8,498 nt of DNA from Candidatus Shapirobacteria bacterium (GCA_018500045.2 JAHBAQ020000021.1:1-8498), one strand, 5' to 3'. Positions 1 through 6,286 are shown, numbered from the stretch's first letter. Numbers and translations are program-made. The notes: a model not told the origin generated them from the letters alone.

Positions 1-106
1 AGTCAGTTTTATTTTTATCTTGGTTCTTAATATTTTTATCAACATTTTGCTTTACAGAATCCTTTTTTTTACCAACTTTCTTCTTTAAATCCTCAAATAT
101 TTTCAT
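1..106 (-). CDS. Lysine-rich protein of unknown function, 3' end cut by window edge
   Basis: An open frame starts with ATG at 106-104 and runs without a stop for 35 codons to the left edge, so only the N-terminus is seen. The visible residues begin MKIFEDLKKKVGKKKDSVKQ and stay rich in Lys, Asn and Asp (about 13 Lys in 35), suggesting a basic or coiled, probably cytoplasmic N-terminus. No family is recognised. The start is supported by a perfect extended -10 box (TGGTATAAT) ending 6 bases before the ATG, the same arrangement as the divergent gene at 322. Codon use is A-rich, like the other minus-strand genes. The short visible length is the main uncertainty. Confidence 0.6.
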   Translation of the reverse strand, partial: MKIFEDLKKKVGKKKDSVKQNVDKNIKNQDKNKTD

Positions 107-112
107 GTCCCC

Positions 113-121
113 ATTATACCA
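113..121 (-). promoter_or_regulatory. Extended -10 promoter, leaderless type
   Basis: On the minus strand the sequence reads TGG TATAAT, followed by GGGGAC and then the ATG at 106. A transcript starting about 7 bases after the hexamer would begin at or next to the start codon. No convincing -35 hexamer is visible, which is normal for extended -10 promoters. Confidence 0.6.
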
Positions 122-163
122 TCCAAACCATCAATACTTATGCCTAAACTAACTAGCTTTCAT

Positions 164-225
164 CCCTTGCCCTGTCAAGGTCCATAGATACCCCGAAGAG
201 GGTAGAAAGGGAAGAGATAGGGTTT
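164..225. repeat. Dispersed G-rich repeat, copy 1 (interrupted)
   Basis: Bases 164-180 (CCCTTGCCCTGTCAAGG) are identical to 6314-6330. Bases 205-225 resemble 6331-6351, with the first ten bases (GAAAGGGAAG) identical and the GGGTTT end kept. Between the two blocks this copy carries 24 extra bases (181-204) that copy 2 lacks. The first block forms a small hairpin, CCTTG/CAAGG. Only three GGG runs remain here, so the quadruplex potential of copy 2 is degraded. Confidence 0.65.
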
Positions 226-258
226 TTCTCCGCAAATTAACCGTTTTTACTCCGTAAC
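224..258. repeat. 35-bp direct repeat, left copy flanking the methyltransferase gene
   Basis: This copy matches 1006-1040 at 34 of 35 positions; the only difference is T255 against C1037. It consists of TTTTCTCCGCAAATTAACCG followed by TTTTTACTCCGTAAC. The two halves resemble each other (TTTT, optional A, CTCCG, pyrimidine, AA), so the unit may itself be an old tandem duplication. It is not palindromic. It starts at the tail of the G-rich dispersed repeat and ends 63 bases before the methyltransferase start. Confidence 0.9.
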
Positions 259-304
259 AGTAAAAGTATACGATTCTCTAAAAAATTACGTTCTGTAATA
301 TCTT

Positions 305-313
305 TGGTATAAT
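305..313 (+). promoter_or_regulatory. Extended -10 promoter of the methyltransferase-like gene
   Basis: TGG TATAAT is a perfect extended -10 element ending 8 bases before the ATG at 322, with CGCCCATT between. The best -35 candidate at 286-291 (TTACGT) is poor. The spacing predicts a leader of zero to two bases. No Shine-Dalgarno sequence fits between the box and the start. Confidence 0.65.
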
Positions 314-321
314 CGCCCATT

Positions 322-1005
322 ATGATCGAATCTATGTCTCCGTCATATTCCGACTCAGAAGACGAATATTTTTCTTATTGTCTCAGTGATCCTAAGTGGT
401 TACCAACATATTCCCAATTAATTCAACAATTTCGCTCCCTCGACAGCTCCGAATTAGCCTACACTTTACGTAGTAATGATATTCGTTTTATTCATGAATT
501 TTTTAACCAAGAATTCGTTGAACAACTTTCTTTATATTTAATTCATCAATTCCAAGACCCAAAATTACAACCCAGGAAAGTTTTGGAAATTTGTGCCGGT
601 GATGGCTTACTTTCACATCACCTCAATCAACAACTAAAACCATTCAATATCGAAAGTGTCCCTACCGACTCCAAAACTAATCGTATTCCCGAATGGTTTC
701 CTGTCAAAAAACTCAATCATCAACAAGCTATTGAAACCCACCCTTACCCCATAGTTCTTTGCTCTTGGATGCCCAAAGGTCTCGATTTAACCCCCGATCT
801 CAGAAACGCTTCTTGTATCTCCGAATATATCTTAATTGGCGATCCTCAAGTCTGTGGACATCCCATTGAGTCTTGGCTTGAAGAATATCCTAATTTTAGG
901 CGCCACCCTATTAATTCAGCCCACCAATTCCAATTTGGTCTAACCGATTCCCCTATAGAAAACATTTTTAAATCTCAAATTTTCTCATTTCGTCGAACTG
1001 TTTAG
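322..1005 (+). CDS. Class I SAM-dependent methyltransferase-like protein
   Basis: This 227-residue protein is probably cytosolic; no signal peptide or membrane helix is seen. Residues 87-97 (VLEICAGDGLL) match motif I of class I methyltransferases, the glycine-rich S-adenosylmethionine loop after strand 1. D117 lies where the acidic motif II residue would be, and 144-153 (IVLCSWMPKG) resembles motif IV. The substrate cannot be told. The N-terminal 80 residues look helical and may form a substrate lid (inference). The start is fixed by an extended -10 box 8 bases upstream. It is the only plus-strand gene, lies between two 35-bp direct repeats, and ends directly before the second one, convergent with the RNHCP gene. 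Composition is unlike its neighbours: about 9 Lys against 16 Gln, 18 Pro and 9 His. It could be a non-catalytic relative, since motifs II and IV are weak. Confidence 0.7.
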   Translation: MIESMSPSYSDSEDEYFSYCLSDPKWLPTYSQLIQQFRSLDSSELAYTLRSNDIRFIHEFFNQEFVEQLSLYLIHQFQDPKLQPRKVLEICAGDGLLSHHLNQQLKPFNIESVPTDSKTNRIPEWFPVKKLNHQQAIETHPYPIVLCSWMPKGLDLTPDLRNASCISEYILIGDPQVCGHPIESWLEEYPNFRRHPINSAHQFQFGLTDSPIENIFKSQIFSFRRTV

Positions 1006-1040
1006 TTTTCTCCGCAAATTAACCGTTTTTACTCCGCAAC
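1006..1040. repeat. 35-bp direct repeat, right copy flanking the methyltransferase gene
   Basis: This is the same unit as 224-258, in the same orientation and with one mismatch. It begins at the first base after the TAG stop of the methyltransferase-like gene and ends on the last base of the stop codon of the convergent RNHCP gene. It therefore makes up the whole 34-bp intergenic space. No terminator hairpin is visible in it. Confidence 0.9.
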
Positions 1041-1327
1041 TAATACTTCGTTAATTCAATCAACAAATCCCGAGTATCCCCTTCCCCCTCATGTACCCAA
1101 AATTCATGATTACATCTTTCACATTTATAAAAAATTCTGAATATTCCATTCCTATACTCACTTCTCACCGGCCTCATCGGCCCTTTACACATACTTGCCC
1201 TATCTCCGGGGATTTCTTCATCCACATGTCTTCCCCACAAACATTTCGGACAATGATCCGTCACTCCATTTCCAAATACTTTCTCTCCACACACCTGGCA
1301 CACAAAATCTTCAAAAACTTTTTTCAT
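1040..1327 (-). CDS. RNHCP-domain zinc-ribbon-like protein
   Basis: This is a 95-residue protein. The pattern C10-x2-C13, then DHCPKCLWGRHVD (24-36) with C26 and C29, then PGDRASMCKGPMRP (40-53), then C69-x2-C72 matches the RNHCP domain family end to end. That family is named for its Arg-Asn-His-Cys-Pro motif, which reads TDHCP here. The paired cysteines, with H25, H34, C47 and H74, make zinc binding very likely. The family's biochemical role is not established, and I assign none. The ATG overlaps the TAA of the upstream HAD gene (TAATG), so translation is probably coupled and the two share a transcript. The stop codon touches the right 35-bp repeat. Family assignment is confident because of the full-length match of spacing and residues. 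Confidence 0.88.
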   Translation of the reverse strand: MKKVFEDFVCQVCGEKVFGNGVTDHCPKCLWGRHVDEEIPGDRASMCKGPMRPVRSEYRNGIFRIFYKCERCNHEFWVHEGEGDTRDLLIELTKY

Positions 1328-2871
1328 TAGTTCAATTTTGCTAATCTATTAGCTCTTCTGATTCTCAACATATACTCCAAAACCATATTCGTTCCTTCCA
1401 AGACCGGCCGAGGCGCCACTATTTTTATATTCATAGACGGGTCATACCTCATTCCACTTGTCATATTCCAAACACCACAAGACAAAGCCGACTTCTTTAA
1501 AAATAAATCTCCGCCAGAATCACCAATTCCACCCAGTTCTACATAATTTCCATTTTCATCTAAATGAAGTCCATTTTCTCTAGCAAAAGCATCAATTCCC
1601 TCAATCTTAGTTATACCTTTAACTTTTCCATCTTCTAAAATACAAGGATTAATATCCACCGCTGTCGCTGAATTAACAATTTTGCTTACAGTTCCATCCA
1701 AATATTGCTCCATCTCTCTCCTGTCCGATTCATTTAAACCAACTAAACTATTATCTCTAAACGCACCAGCCAAATTAATAATGTCTTGTTTTCCATTTTT
1801 GATTAAACCTTTCACCCACAATCTATATATATCAATCGGCTTAAAATCTTCTGGCTGCATTACTCTACCAGTTTCAGCTTTAACTCGATCAATTTCAGAC
1901 TGTATCTCAACACTAGCTTTTGCCACTTGTATCCCTTTTTCTGTTGGGTTAATACTAATTCCCAAAGCTTTACCTTCTTCCAAACTACCTAAACCATTAT
2001 CCACTAATTCTTGATTCAAAAATGATTCAACAGAACTCTTAACACTAACAGCCACAGCCGGTATACCTTCAATTGGTCTAAATTTATCTGTCTTAGTATC
2101 ATACAAAACCGACCCGTTCTCACAAATAGACGTTGCCGTAATCCTTCCCCCTCTAGAAGTAATCAAACCTGTCACTCTTTTTACATCCAAAACTCCTCTT
2201 CCAGAAAACAAAAACGGTTCAATACCAACTTCAGCTAAAAGTAATGTATAATCGGCAAATTTTTGTAGTTCAGCCTCATTAATTAAAAAGTTTGGATCCT
2301 CAGTATTCAGCAATGTCCCGTCAATATCAAAACCCATATAAGAAAGACCGCCTACTCTCTTCTTTAAATCCTCTGGTATATAACCATTTCTCATCTCATT
2401 TTCCACCGCGCTATTAACCATAGTTCTTAATTGTGCTGCTGGAATATCTATTGATTTTGGTGTCACCCCTTGAAGACTTCTTTCACCTGAAACAATTGAT
2501 AATTCAGCCACCCCATCAGATTTATTGTCTTTAGGAGTAATAAAAGCAAACCTAATTGTTCTATCAACATCCCTTGTATCAACTGTTATTTCTCTTATAA
2601 AATTACCCGTATTAGAATCAGCATAATTTCTCTGATGATGATTCAAAAATCCATACTCCATCACTAATTGTGTCAAAGCTACTTTTATTTCTTCAGCCGA
2701 ACCATCCAACATTCCCTCTTTATTCAAACCCGTCCTGGCTACCAAAACCTCAGAAGAAATTTTACCCTCACTCCTATTATCCAAAGATCTCTCTGCCTCA
2801 TAAACAGACATTCTAAAACTAGCCACTCCACCACCTATTCGGGAATTTTCACCCTTAATACCTTCTGTCAT
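1327..2871 (-). CDS. HAD-superfamily hydrolase with long N-terminal extension
   Basis: This 514-residue protein carries the four HAD motifs in order. Motif I is FDIDGTL at 181-187, with nucleophile D182 and acid/base D184. Motif II is FSGRG, with S223. Motif III is probably K422 in the segment 417-426. Motif IV is GDSGGD at 450-455, with D451 and D455 for magnesium. The ENG at 251-253 and the long insert between motifs II and III resemble Cof-type (C2-cap) phosphatases acting on small phosphorylated metabolites such as sugar phosphates; the substrate here is unknown. Residues 1-175 precede the HAD core and match nothing I recognise. The start is supported by an extended -10 box 6 bases upstream and by the 17-bp gap after the DUF4012 gene. 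The stop overlaps the RNHCP start by one base. Probably cytosolic. Confidence 0.82.
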   Translation of the reverse strand: MTEGIKGENSRIGGGVASFRMSVYEAERSLDNRSEGKISSEVLVARTGLNKEGMLDGSAEEIKVALTQLVMEYGFLNHHQRNYADSNTGNFIREITVDTRDVDRTIRFAFITPKDNKSDGVAELSIVSGERSLQGVTPKSIDIPAAQLRTMVNSAVENEMRNGYIPEDLKKRVGGLSYMGFDIDGTLLNTEDPNFLINEAELQKFADYTLLLAEVGIEPFLFSGRGVLDVKRVTGLITSRGGRITATSICENGSVLYDTKTDKFRPIEGIPAVAVSVKSSVESFLNQELVDNGLGSLEEGKALGISINPTEKGIQVAKASVEIQSEIDRVKAETGRVMQPEDFKPIDIYRLWVKGLIKNGKQDIINLAGAFRDNSLVGLNESDRREMEQYLDGTVSKIVNSATAVDINPCILEDGKVKGITKIEGIDAFARENGLHLDENGNYVELGGIGDSGGDLFLKKSALSCGVWNMTSGMRYDPSMNIKIVAPRPVLEGTNMVLEYMLRIRRANRLAKLN

Positions 2872-2877
2872 ACACGG

Positions 2878-2886
2878 ATTGTATCA
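2878..2886 (-). promoter_or_regulatory. Internal extended -10 promoter before the HAD gene
   Basis: On the minus strand the end of the DUF4012 gene is followed by TGA TACAAT, then CCGTGT, then ATG. The TGA stop of the upstream gene lies a few bases before this element. The hexamer is 6 bases from the start codon and no Shine-Dalgarno sequence is present. The HAD and RNHCP genes may thus be transcribed on their own as well as by read-through. Confidence 0.5.
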
Positions 2887-2888
2887 CA

Positions 2889-5879
2889 TCACTTCCCCAA
2901 CACCACTCCCATTTTTATATCCTCATCCAATTTTTGATTAAACAACAATTTTCCTCCCACCAAGCTGGCCGCCGGTTCTACCTGTAATGGCTGCCAACTA
3001 TCTGGATAAGTAATCAAACTTACAATCCCCGTCTCACCGGTTCCCGGTTGTTTTTGAATATACTTCATATAAGTAAAAGTCTTTCCTGAAGTATTTATTT
3101 GACTTGAATATTTCACTTCCAAAATTCTTTTCTTTAATACCGGCACCATCACCAAAAATCCCACTTCTTTCTTTCCGTCAACTTCCTTAATTGTAATTTC
3201 ATCACTCCCATAAATTTTCTTAATTGAAGTATCATTTCCATCCATTACACTTATTTGGCTTACATCTACCTCTTTAGGTAAATACAATCTCATATAGTTT
3301 TTGTAGTCTCCCCCTGGCCATTCTGTATTTTTTGCTGTGTTTTCATAATTTATTTTTAATATTCTATTAATCGAATTATTAGTTATTTCTGCCGATTCCT
3401 CTATATTTCTTTTAACAAAATAATTAGCCTTATTTACCCCTAAATTAGCCTCCACCACGTACCAATAATCCATCACACAATTTTCTCCACTACATTTACC
3501 GTTATATACCCGACCATCCCAATTCAATTCCATCAACCTTTTAGCCGTTTCTGTTTCATTAATCGCCAACTGCAACTCATTTTTTTCCAATAAATCCAAA
3601 AATAACTGAACCAATACTAACCTTTTTTCCGCATTCAAATTCTTAATTTCTTCAAATAGTTGTTTACCTAATGCCCCCAAAAAACTTGCCTTCTGGGTTG
3701 ACCCTGGGAAAAATTTTGTTTCTGCATAAAATTCTGCCTGTTCATATAAATTTCCGTCATTAATTTTCTCTTTAAAATCCGGCACATAAATTTCCCCTGT
3801 GGCTTTGAGCATCGCCCTGGCCACTGCCAGATCAATTCCAATTACTCCATTAATTTTCTTTCCTGTTTCTTTTTCCAAAAACCACTGAATATCCGCCGCC
3901 GATTTTACAAAATCAGCCTTCCAATTAGCATCCCTCATAAACCAATTGGCCTCACCTAAATGTTTCTTAATTTCCCACGGTGGCTCTACATGACCTTTCA
4001 ATTGACCATCAGCTTCATAAATATCTTTTATTTCCAAACTTAAAAGTTTCCCATTCTTAAAACTCAAAAATCCATAACTACCAATAAATCCGCCGGTCGG
4101 TCTTAATTCAGAATCATTCTGAAACAGAATCATATAATCCCTTTGCTTTCCATCCAATCCCAATAACTCCGGCATTAATTTCACCACCTCCCTTCCCTGA
4201 CCTACTTGTTTTTTTAAATCACCTGTCAAAACTAAACCTTTTTGCACTTCCGCTTTCCATTCTGCCGGCAACCAACTGTAGTCACCCGACAACCTTGCTT
4301 GCAAAATCCCTAAATTATTTTCCGTCTCATTCAAACCACTCTCCAATCCTCCCAATTCCTCACTCCAACTAATATCCTTCTCATGAAATATTCCTTCACT
4401 TATCGCATCTGCTGATTTAGCCACTTCTGGTAATCCCTTCTCCAAATTCAATACATCCACCAAAGCTCTTAATCCGATTTGGTAATTCCTCATCGTTTTC
4501 AGCGAATTCAATCCCCAATCATTTATTTTTTCATCTATGTCTGTTAACTGATCCGACCTATTCTCAGCCAATTTCTCCACCTGATTATACTTTTTGTTTT
4601 TAATCATTTCTGGAATTTCTTTAATTGTTTTTGTGGCTTGCCAAGTTGTCCAAAACCATTTCGCCGGTTCAGCCACCACCAATACCAATGCCAACAATAA
4701 ACCTACCCACCAAAACTTCAATTTATTTTTTAAATCTTTCCTCTTCAAAAAATTATCTTTCTTCTCTATCTTTAATTCCGATCTTTCTTTGGTTTCCTCA
4801 ACTACATTTTTAACTGGTTCTTCAAATTCTTCACTCTCCTCTTCCAACCAATCCTCATTCTCCCTCTCCTCTTGTTCCTCTTTTTTATCTTCTTCTTTTG
4901 GCTTCATCAAACTTGGTAATTCAAATTCTGCTTCTTCTTCCACTAAATCATTATCTTCGCCATAAACCACCATATTACTTACATCTGGTTCACCCAATGT
5001 TTTTTCATAATTTTCGTGTTCAATTTTTATTTCTTCTCCTTCATCCACCATTACCTCAAAGGCCTTTCTGTTTTCTTTCTCTATTACTGGTTTCTTTTTT
5101 ATTTCCGGCTCCTTGTTTTTTTTCTGTCTATTTTCCTCATCTATTTTTGAAAAAAAATACTGCAGTGTTTCCTCAACTCCATCAACAAATTCAACCTCAG
5201 CTCTCCATCTTAATTGTTTTTCTGTCACTTCAGCCAATTTTTCATTACCCATATCAATTTCCACCTCTTTCTCCATTACTTTAAACCTGGTCATCTTTGC
5301 CTTATCCATCAATATTTTTGCCAAATCTTCAAAAGTTATTCTCTTGCCCAAAACCAAAAAATATTCCCTGTTCGTTCCCGACAAAAAACAAGCCCTCAAA
5401 ATTGCTTCGACTAAATCCGTTATCGCTAATAATCTAATTTCATCATCAGGATTAGGTAACTCCAAATTCTTATTCATTACCGCCTGCCTGATTACTTTAG
5501 CCAAAAACCCAGATTCTCCCATTCTTTCGCCATAAACCCCTTTTGCTTCAATTATCCGCCAATCCTTATCCAACACCGCTGCTTCCCGCGATAAATAACT
5601 TTTTCTTGATTCATCATCCACCGAAATTAAGGCTATCTTTTCTCCTTTTATTTTTTGCCAATCGTCTTTATTACCCACAAAATCAAACACGTAATTAAAT
5701 TCTCCTTCCACCTCATCCAAATCCATTGCCCAGGAAAAATTATCCAATTCCATCAATCCAGTCACCATTTCCCCCACTCCAACCACTCGAATATCTTTAT
5801 TCACCAATTCTTCCGCCAATTTCTTCGCCACAAAATGGTCTATCCCCAAAATTAATGCTGTTGGTAATCCCTGACTCAT
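2889..5879 (-). CDS. DUF4012 protein with degenerate epimerase-like N-terminal domain
   Basis: This 996-residue membrane protein has four visible parts. Residues 1-245 resemble an extended short-chain dehydrogenase/epimerase: a first strand ending at G12, VYGERM at 115-120, and ITDLVEAIL at 153-161. The Gly-rich dinucleotide loop is lost after G12, and the YxxxK site reads Y95-x3-E99. Residues 250-380 are an acidic, Glu/Lys-rich linker. A basic patch and one membrane helix at 388-404 follow. The rest lies probably outside and holds DUF4012, with the hallmark QNDSELRPTGGFIGSYG (587-603) and NWFMRDANW (645-653). The C-terminal 200 residues look beta-rich. DUF4012 proteins are common in Patescibacteria near glycan genes; their function is unknown. 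The gene heads a unit with HAD and RNHCP genes. The start is supported by a -10-like hexamer 7 bases upstream; no Shine-Dalgarno sequence is seen. Confidence 0.9.
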   Translation of the reverse strand: MSQGLPTALILGIDHFVAKKLAEELVNKDIRVVGVGEMVTGLMELDNFSWAMDLDEVEGEFNYVFDFVGNKDDWQKIKGEKIALISVDDESRKSYLSREAAVLDKDWRIIEAKGVYGERMGESGFLAKVIRQAVMNKNLELPNPDDEIRLLAITDLVEAILRACFLSGTNREYFLVLGKRITFEDLAKILMDKAKMTRFKVMEKEVEIDMGNEKLAEVTEKQLRWRAEVEFVDGVEETLQYFFSKIDEENRQKKNKEPEIKKKPVIEKENRKAFEVMVDEGEEIKIEHENYEKTLGEPDVSNMVVYGEDNDLVEEEAEFELPSLMKPKEEDKKEEQEERENEDWLEEESEEFEEPVKNVVEETKERSELKIEKKDNFLKRKDLKNKLKFWWVGLLLALVLVVAEPAKWFWTTWQATKTIKEIPEMIKNKKYNQVEKLAENRSDQLTDIDEKINDWGLNSLKTMRNYQIGLRALVDVLNLEKGLPEVAKSADAISEGIFHEKDISWSEELGGLESGLNETENNLGILQARLSGDYSWLPAEWKAEVQKGLVLTGDLKKQVGQGREVVKLMPELLGLDGKQRDYMILFQNDSELRPTGGFIGSYGFLSFKNGKLLSLEIKDIYEADGQLKGHVEPPWEIKKHLGEANWFMRDANWKADFVKSAADIQWFLEKETGKKINGVIGIDLAVARAMLKATGEIYVPDFKEKINDGNLYEQAEFYAETKFFPGSTQKASFLGALGKQLFEEIKNLNAEKRLVLVQLFLDLLEKNELQLAINETETAKRLMELNWDGRVYNGKCSGENCVMDYWYVVEANLGVNKANYFVKRNIEESAEITNNSINRILKINYENTAKNTEWPGGDYKNYMRLYLPKEVDVSQISVMDGNDTSIKKIYGSDEITIKEVDGKKEVGFLVMVPVLKKRILEVKYSSQINTSGKTFTYMKYIQKQPGTGETGIVSLITYPDSWQPLQVEPAASLVGGKLLFNQKLDEDIKMGVVLGK

Positions 5880-5886
5880 ACCATCA

Positions 5887-5892
5887 ATTTTA
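5887..5892 (-). promoter_or_regulatory. -10-like box of the DUF4012 gene
   Basis: On the minus strand TAAAAT is followed by TGATGGT and the ATG at 5879. The 7-base gap matches the leaderless pattern of the other genes. There is no TG extension and no good -35 hexamer; two 11-bp tandem repeats lie directly upstream of where a -35 would be, so activation by a bound protein is possible (inference). Confidence 0.4.
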
Positions 5893-5915
5893 ACCTGTTT
5901 TTCTCCATCTGTATT

Positions 5916-5940
5916 TCTACGATCTACTATCTACGATCTA
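5916..5940. repeat. Two 11-bp tandem repeats upstream of the DUF4012 promoter
   Basis: TCTACGATCTA occurs perfectly at 5916-5926 and 5930-5940, separated by CTA (period 14). The pair lies directly upstream of the expected -35 position of the DUF4012 promoter, where an activator would bind. It could equally be a short dispersed tandem repeat with no regulatory role. Confidence 0.6.
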
Positions 5941-5944
5941 TTTA

Positions 5945-6103
5945 CTAATGTGTGCGGTGATATTTCGGTAATAATGCGGTTAATACCCCTTGTTTCCGTT
6001 CCAACACCAACGTAACGGTTCCATAGGAACGTGAAAAAGTGTCATAACAGTAATGTCCATTTATGTTCTTACTTTTAAAGTAAACCAACCCACAATTGTC
6101 CAC
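5945..6103 (-). CDS. Possible 52-codon small or degraded open frame, GTG start
   Basis: On the minus strand a frame open from 6133 runs to TAG at 5947-5945. The first likely start is GTG at 6103, giving 52 residues that begin VDNCGLVYFKSKN and end LTALLPKYHRTH. It is longer than expected by chance in AT-rich DNA, but not strikingly so, and contains no motif I can name. There is no ATG in frame, no Shine-Dalgarno sequence and no clear -10 at the usual distance. It could be a small basic protein, the C-terminal remnant of a decayed gene whose 5' part is lost behind the TAG at 6136-6134, or coincidence. Several inverted and direct repeats overlap it, which argues against a functional gene. Confidence 0.22.
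   Translation of the reverse strand: MDNCGLVYFKSKNINGHYCYDTFSRSYGTVTLVLERKQGVLTALLPKYHRTH
5954..5986. repeat. Three 11-bp degenerate tandem repeats
   Basis: GCGGTGATATT (5954), TCGGTAATAAT (5965) and GCGGTTAATAC (5976) follow one another without gaps. CGGT is kept in all three, followed by an AT-rich tail. A period of 11 puts the CGGT cores on the same face of the helix about one turn apart, as in arrayed protein-binding sites. The CGGTTAAT in the third unit also occurs on the minus strand of the 35-bp repeats. Confidence 0.45.
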
Positions 6104-6112
6104 TTTCAAAGT
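6069..6112. repeat. Two related palindromes, possible operator pair
   Basis: TTACTTTTAAAGTAA (6069-6083) is a perfect 7-1-7 palindrome. ACTTTCAAAGT (6102-6112) is a perfect 5-1-5 version of the same sequence. Their centres, 6076 and 6107, are 31 bases apart, close to three helical turns. A looser relative, ACTTTTTAAA, follows at 6141-6150. The first palindrome is pure A/T except for the C/G pair, so chance is possible in this base composition. Confidence 0.4.
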
Positions 6113-6198
6113 AGGGTAGAGTAGTTTTTGTAGCTAAATTACTTTTTAAATTTTTGTTCTGACCCAATTCCGCTTGTTTTTAAGTCTCCAAAAACGTC

Positions 6199-6225
6199 AT
6201 TATATTAAGTAGGGAAATACATCAA
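6199..6225 (-). promoter_or_regulatory. Candidate minus-strand promoter after the flippase terminator
   Basis: The minus strand reads TTGATG (6225-6220), a 15-base spacer, then a perfect TATAAT (6204-6199). It lies about 20 bases past the flippase terminator and points towards the DUF4012 gene. A transcript would start near 6192 and give a leader of about 310 bases before that gene, or a separate small RNA. The spacer is short and the DNA AT-rich, so this is tentative. Confidence 0.35.
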
Positions 6226-6243
6226 AAATATAAAAATGGCTAC

Positions 6244-6276
6244 AAAAAAAATCCCCTCATTTTTTAAATAGGGGAT
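6244..6276 (-). terminator. Rho-independent terminator of the flippase transcript
   Basis: Read on the minus strand, a 7-bp stem (ATCCCCT against AGGGGAT, plus-strand 6270-6276 and 6251-6257) with a 12-base loop is followed at once by seven T residues (6250-6244). It lies about 75 bases past the flippase stop. Confidence 0.75.
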
Positions 6277-6286
6277 AAAAACCTCC

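Larger units (their letters stand above)
5880..6243. other. Gene-poor stretch between DUF4012 gene and flippase terminator
   Basis: These 364 bases hold no clear gene. From left to right they contain the DUF4012 -10 box, two tandem 11-bp repeats, an 11-bp triplicate, nested inverted repeats around 5996-6032 (CGTTCC at 5997-6002 against GGAACG at 6026-6031, and GTTCC/GGAAC with a 3-base loop at 6018-6030), two ACTTT-type palindromes, an imperfect hairpin at 6176-6195, and a promoter-like site at 6199-6225. A stop-free minus-strand frame crosses the left half. The density of short symmetric elements suggests a regulatory or untranslated RNA region, or remains of an older gene. Confidence 0.5.

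Noticed and set aside
224..1040. The 35-bp repeats as integron attC sites or a CRISPR array
   Set aside because: There is no R'/R'' inverted core pair or palindromic fold. Only two copies occur, and they are 782 bp apart with a gene between them.
1006..1040. A bidirectional terminator between the convergent methyltransferase and RNHCP genes
   Set aside because: The 34-bp spacer has no inverted repeat able to form a stem.
1091..2937. Plus-strand frames opposite the RNHCP and HAD genes
   Set aside because: The minus-strand frames carry complete domain motifs; the plus-strand ones have none.
4594..5535. Several overlapping plus-strand open frames rich in Ser, Leu and Phe
   Set aside because: They are the antisense of the Glu/Lys-rich linker and N-terminal region of the DUF4012 gene. 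The purine-rich coding strand lacks stops on its complement, and the translations resemble no protein.
5901..5910. GGAG upstream of the DUF4012 start as a Shine-Dalgarno site
   Set aside because: It lies more than 20 bases before the ATG, too far for ribosome positioning; the -10-like hexamer lies between.
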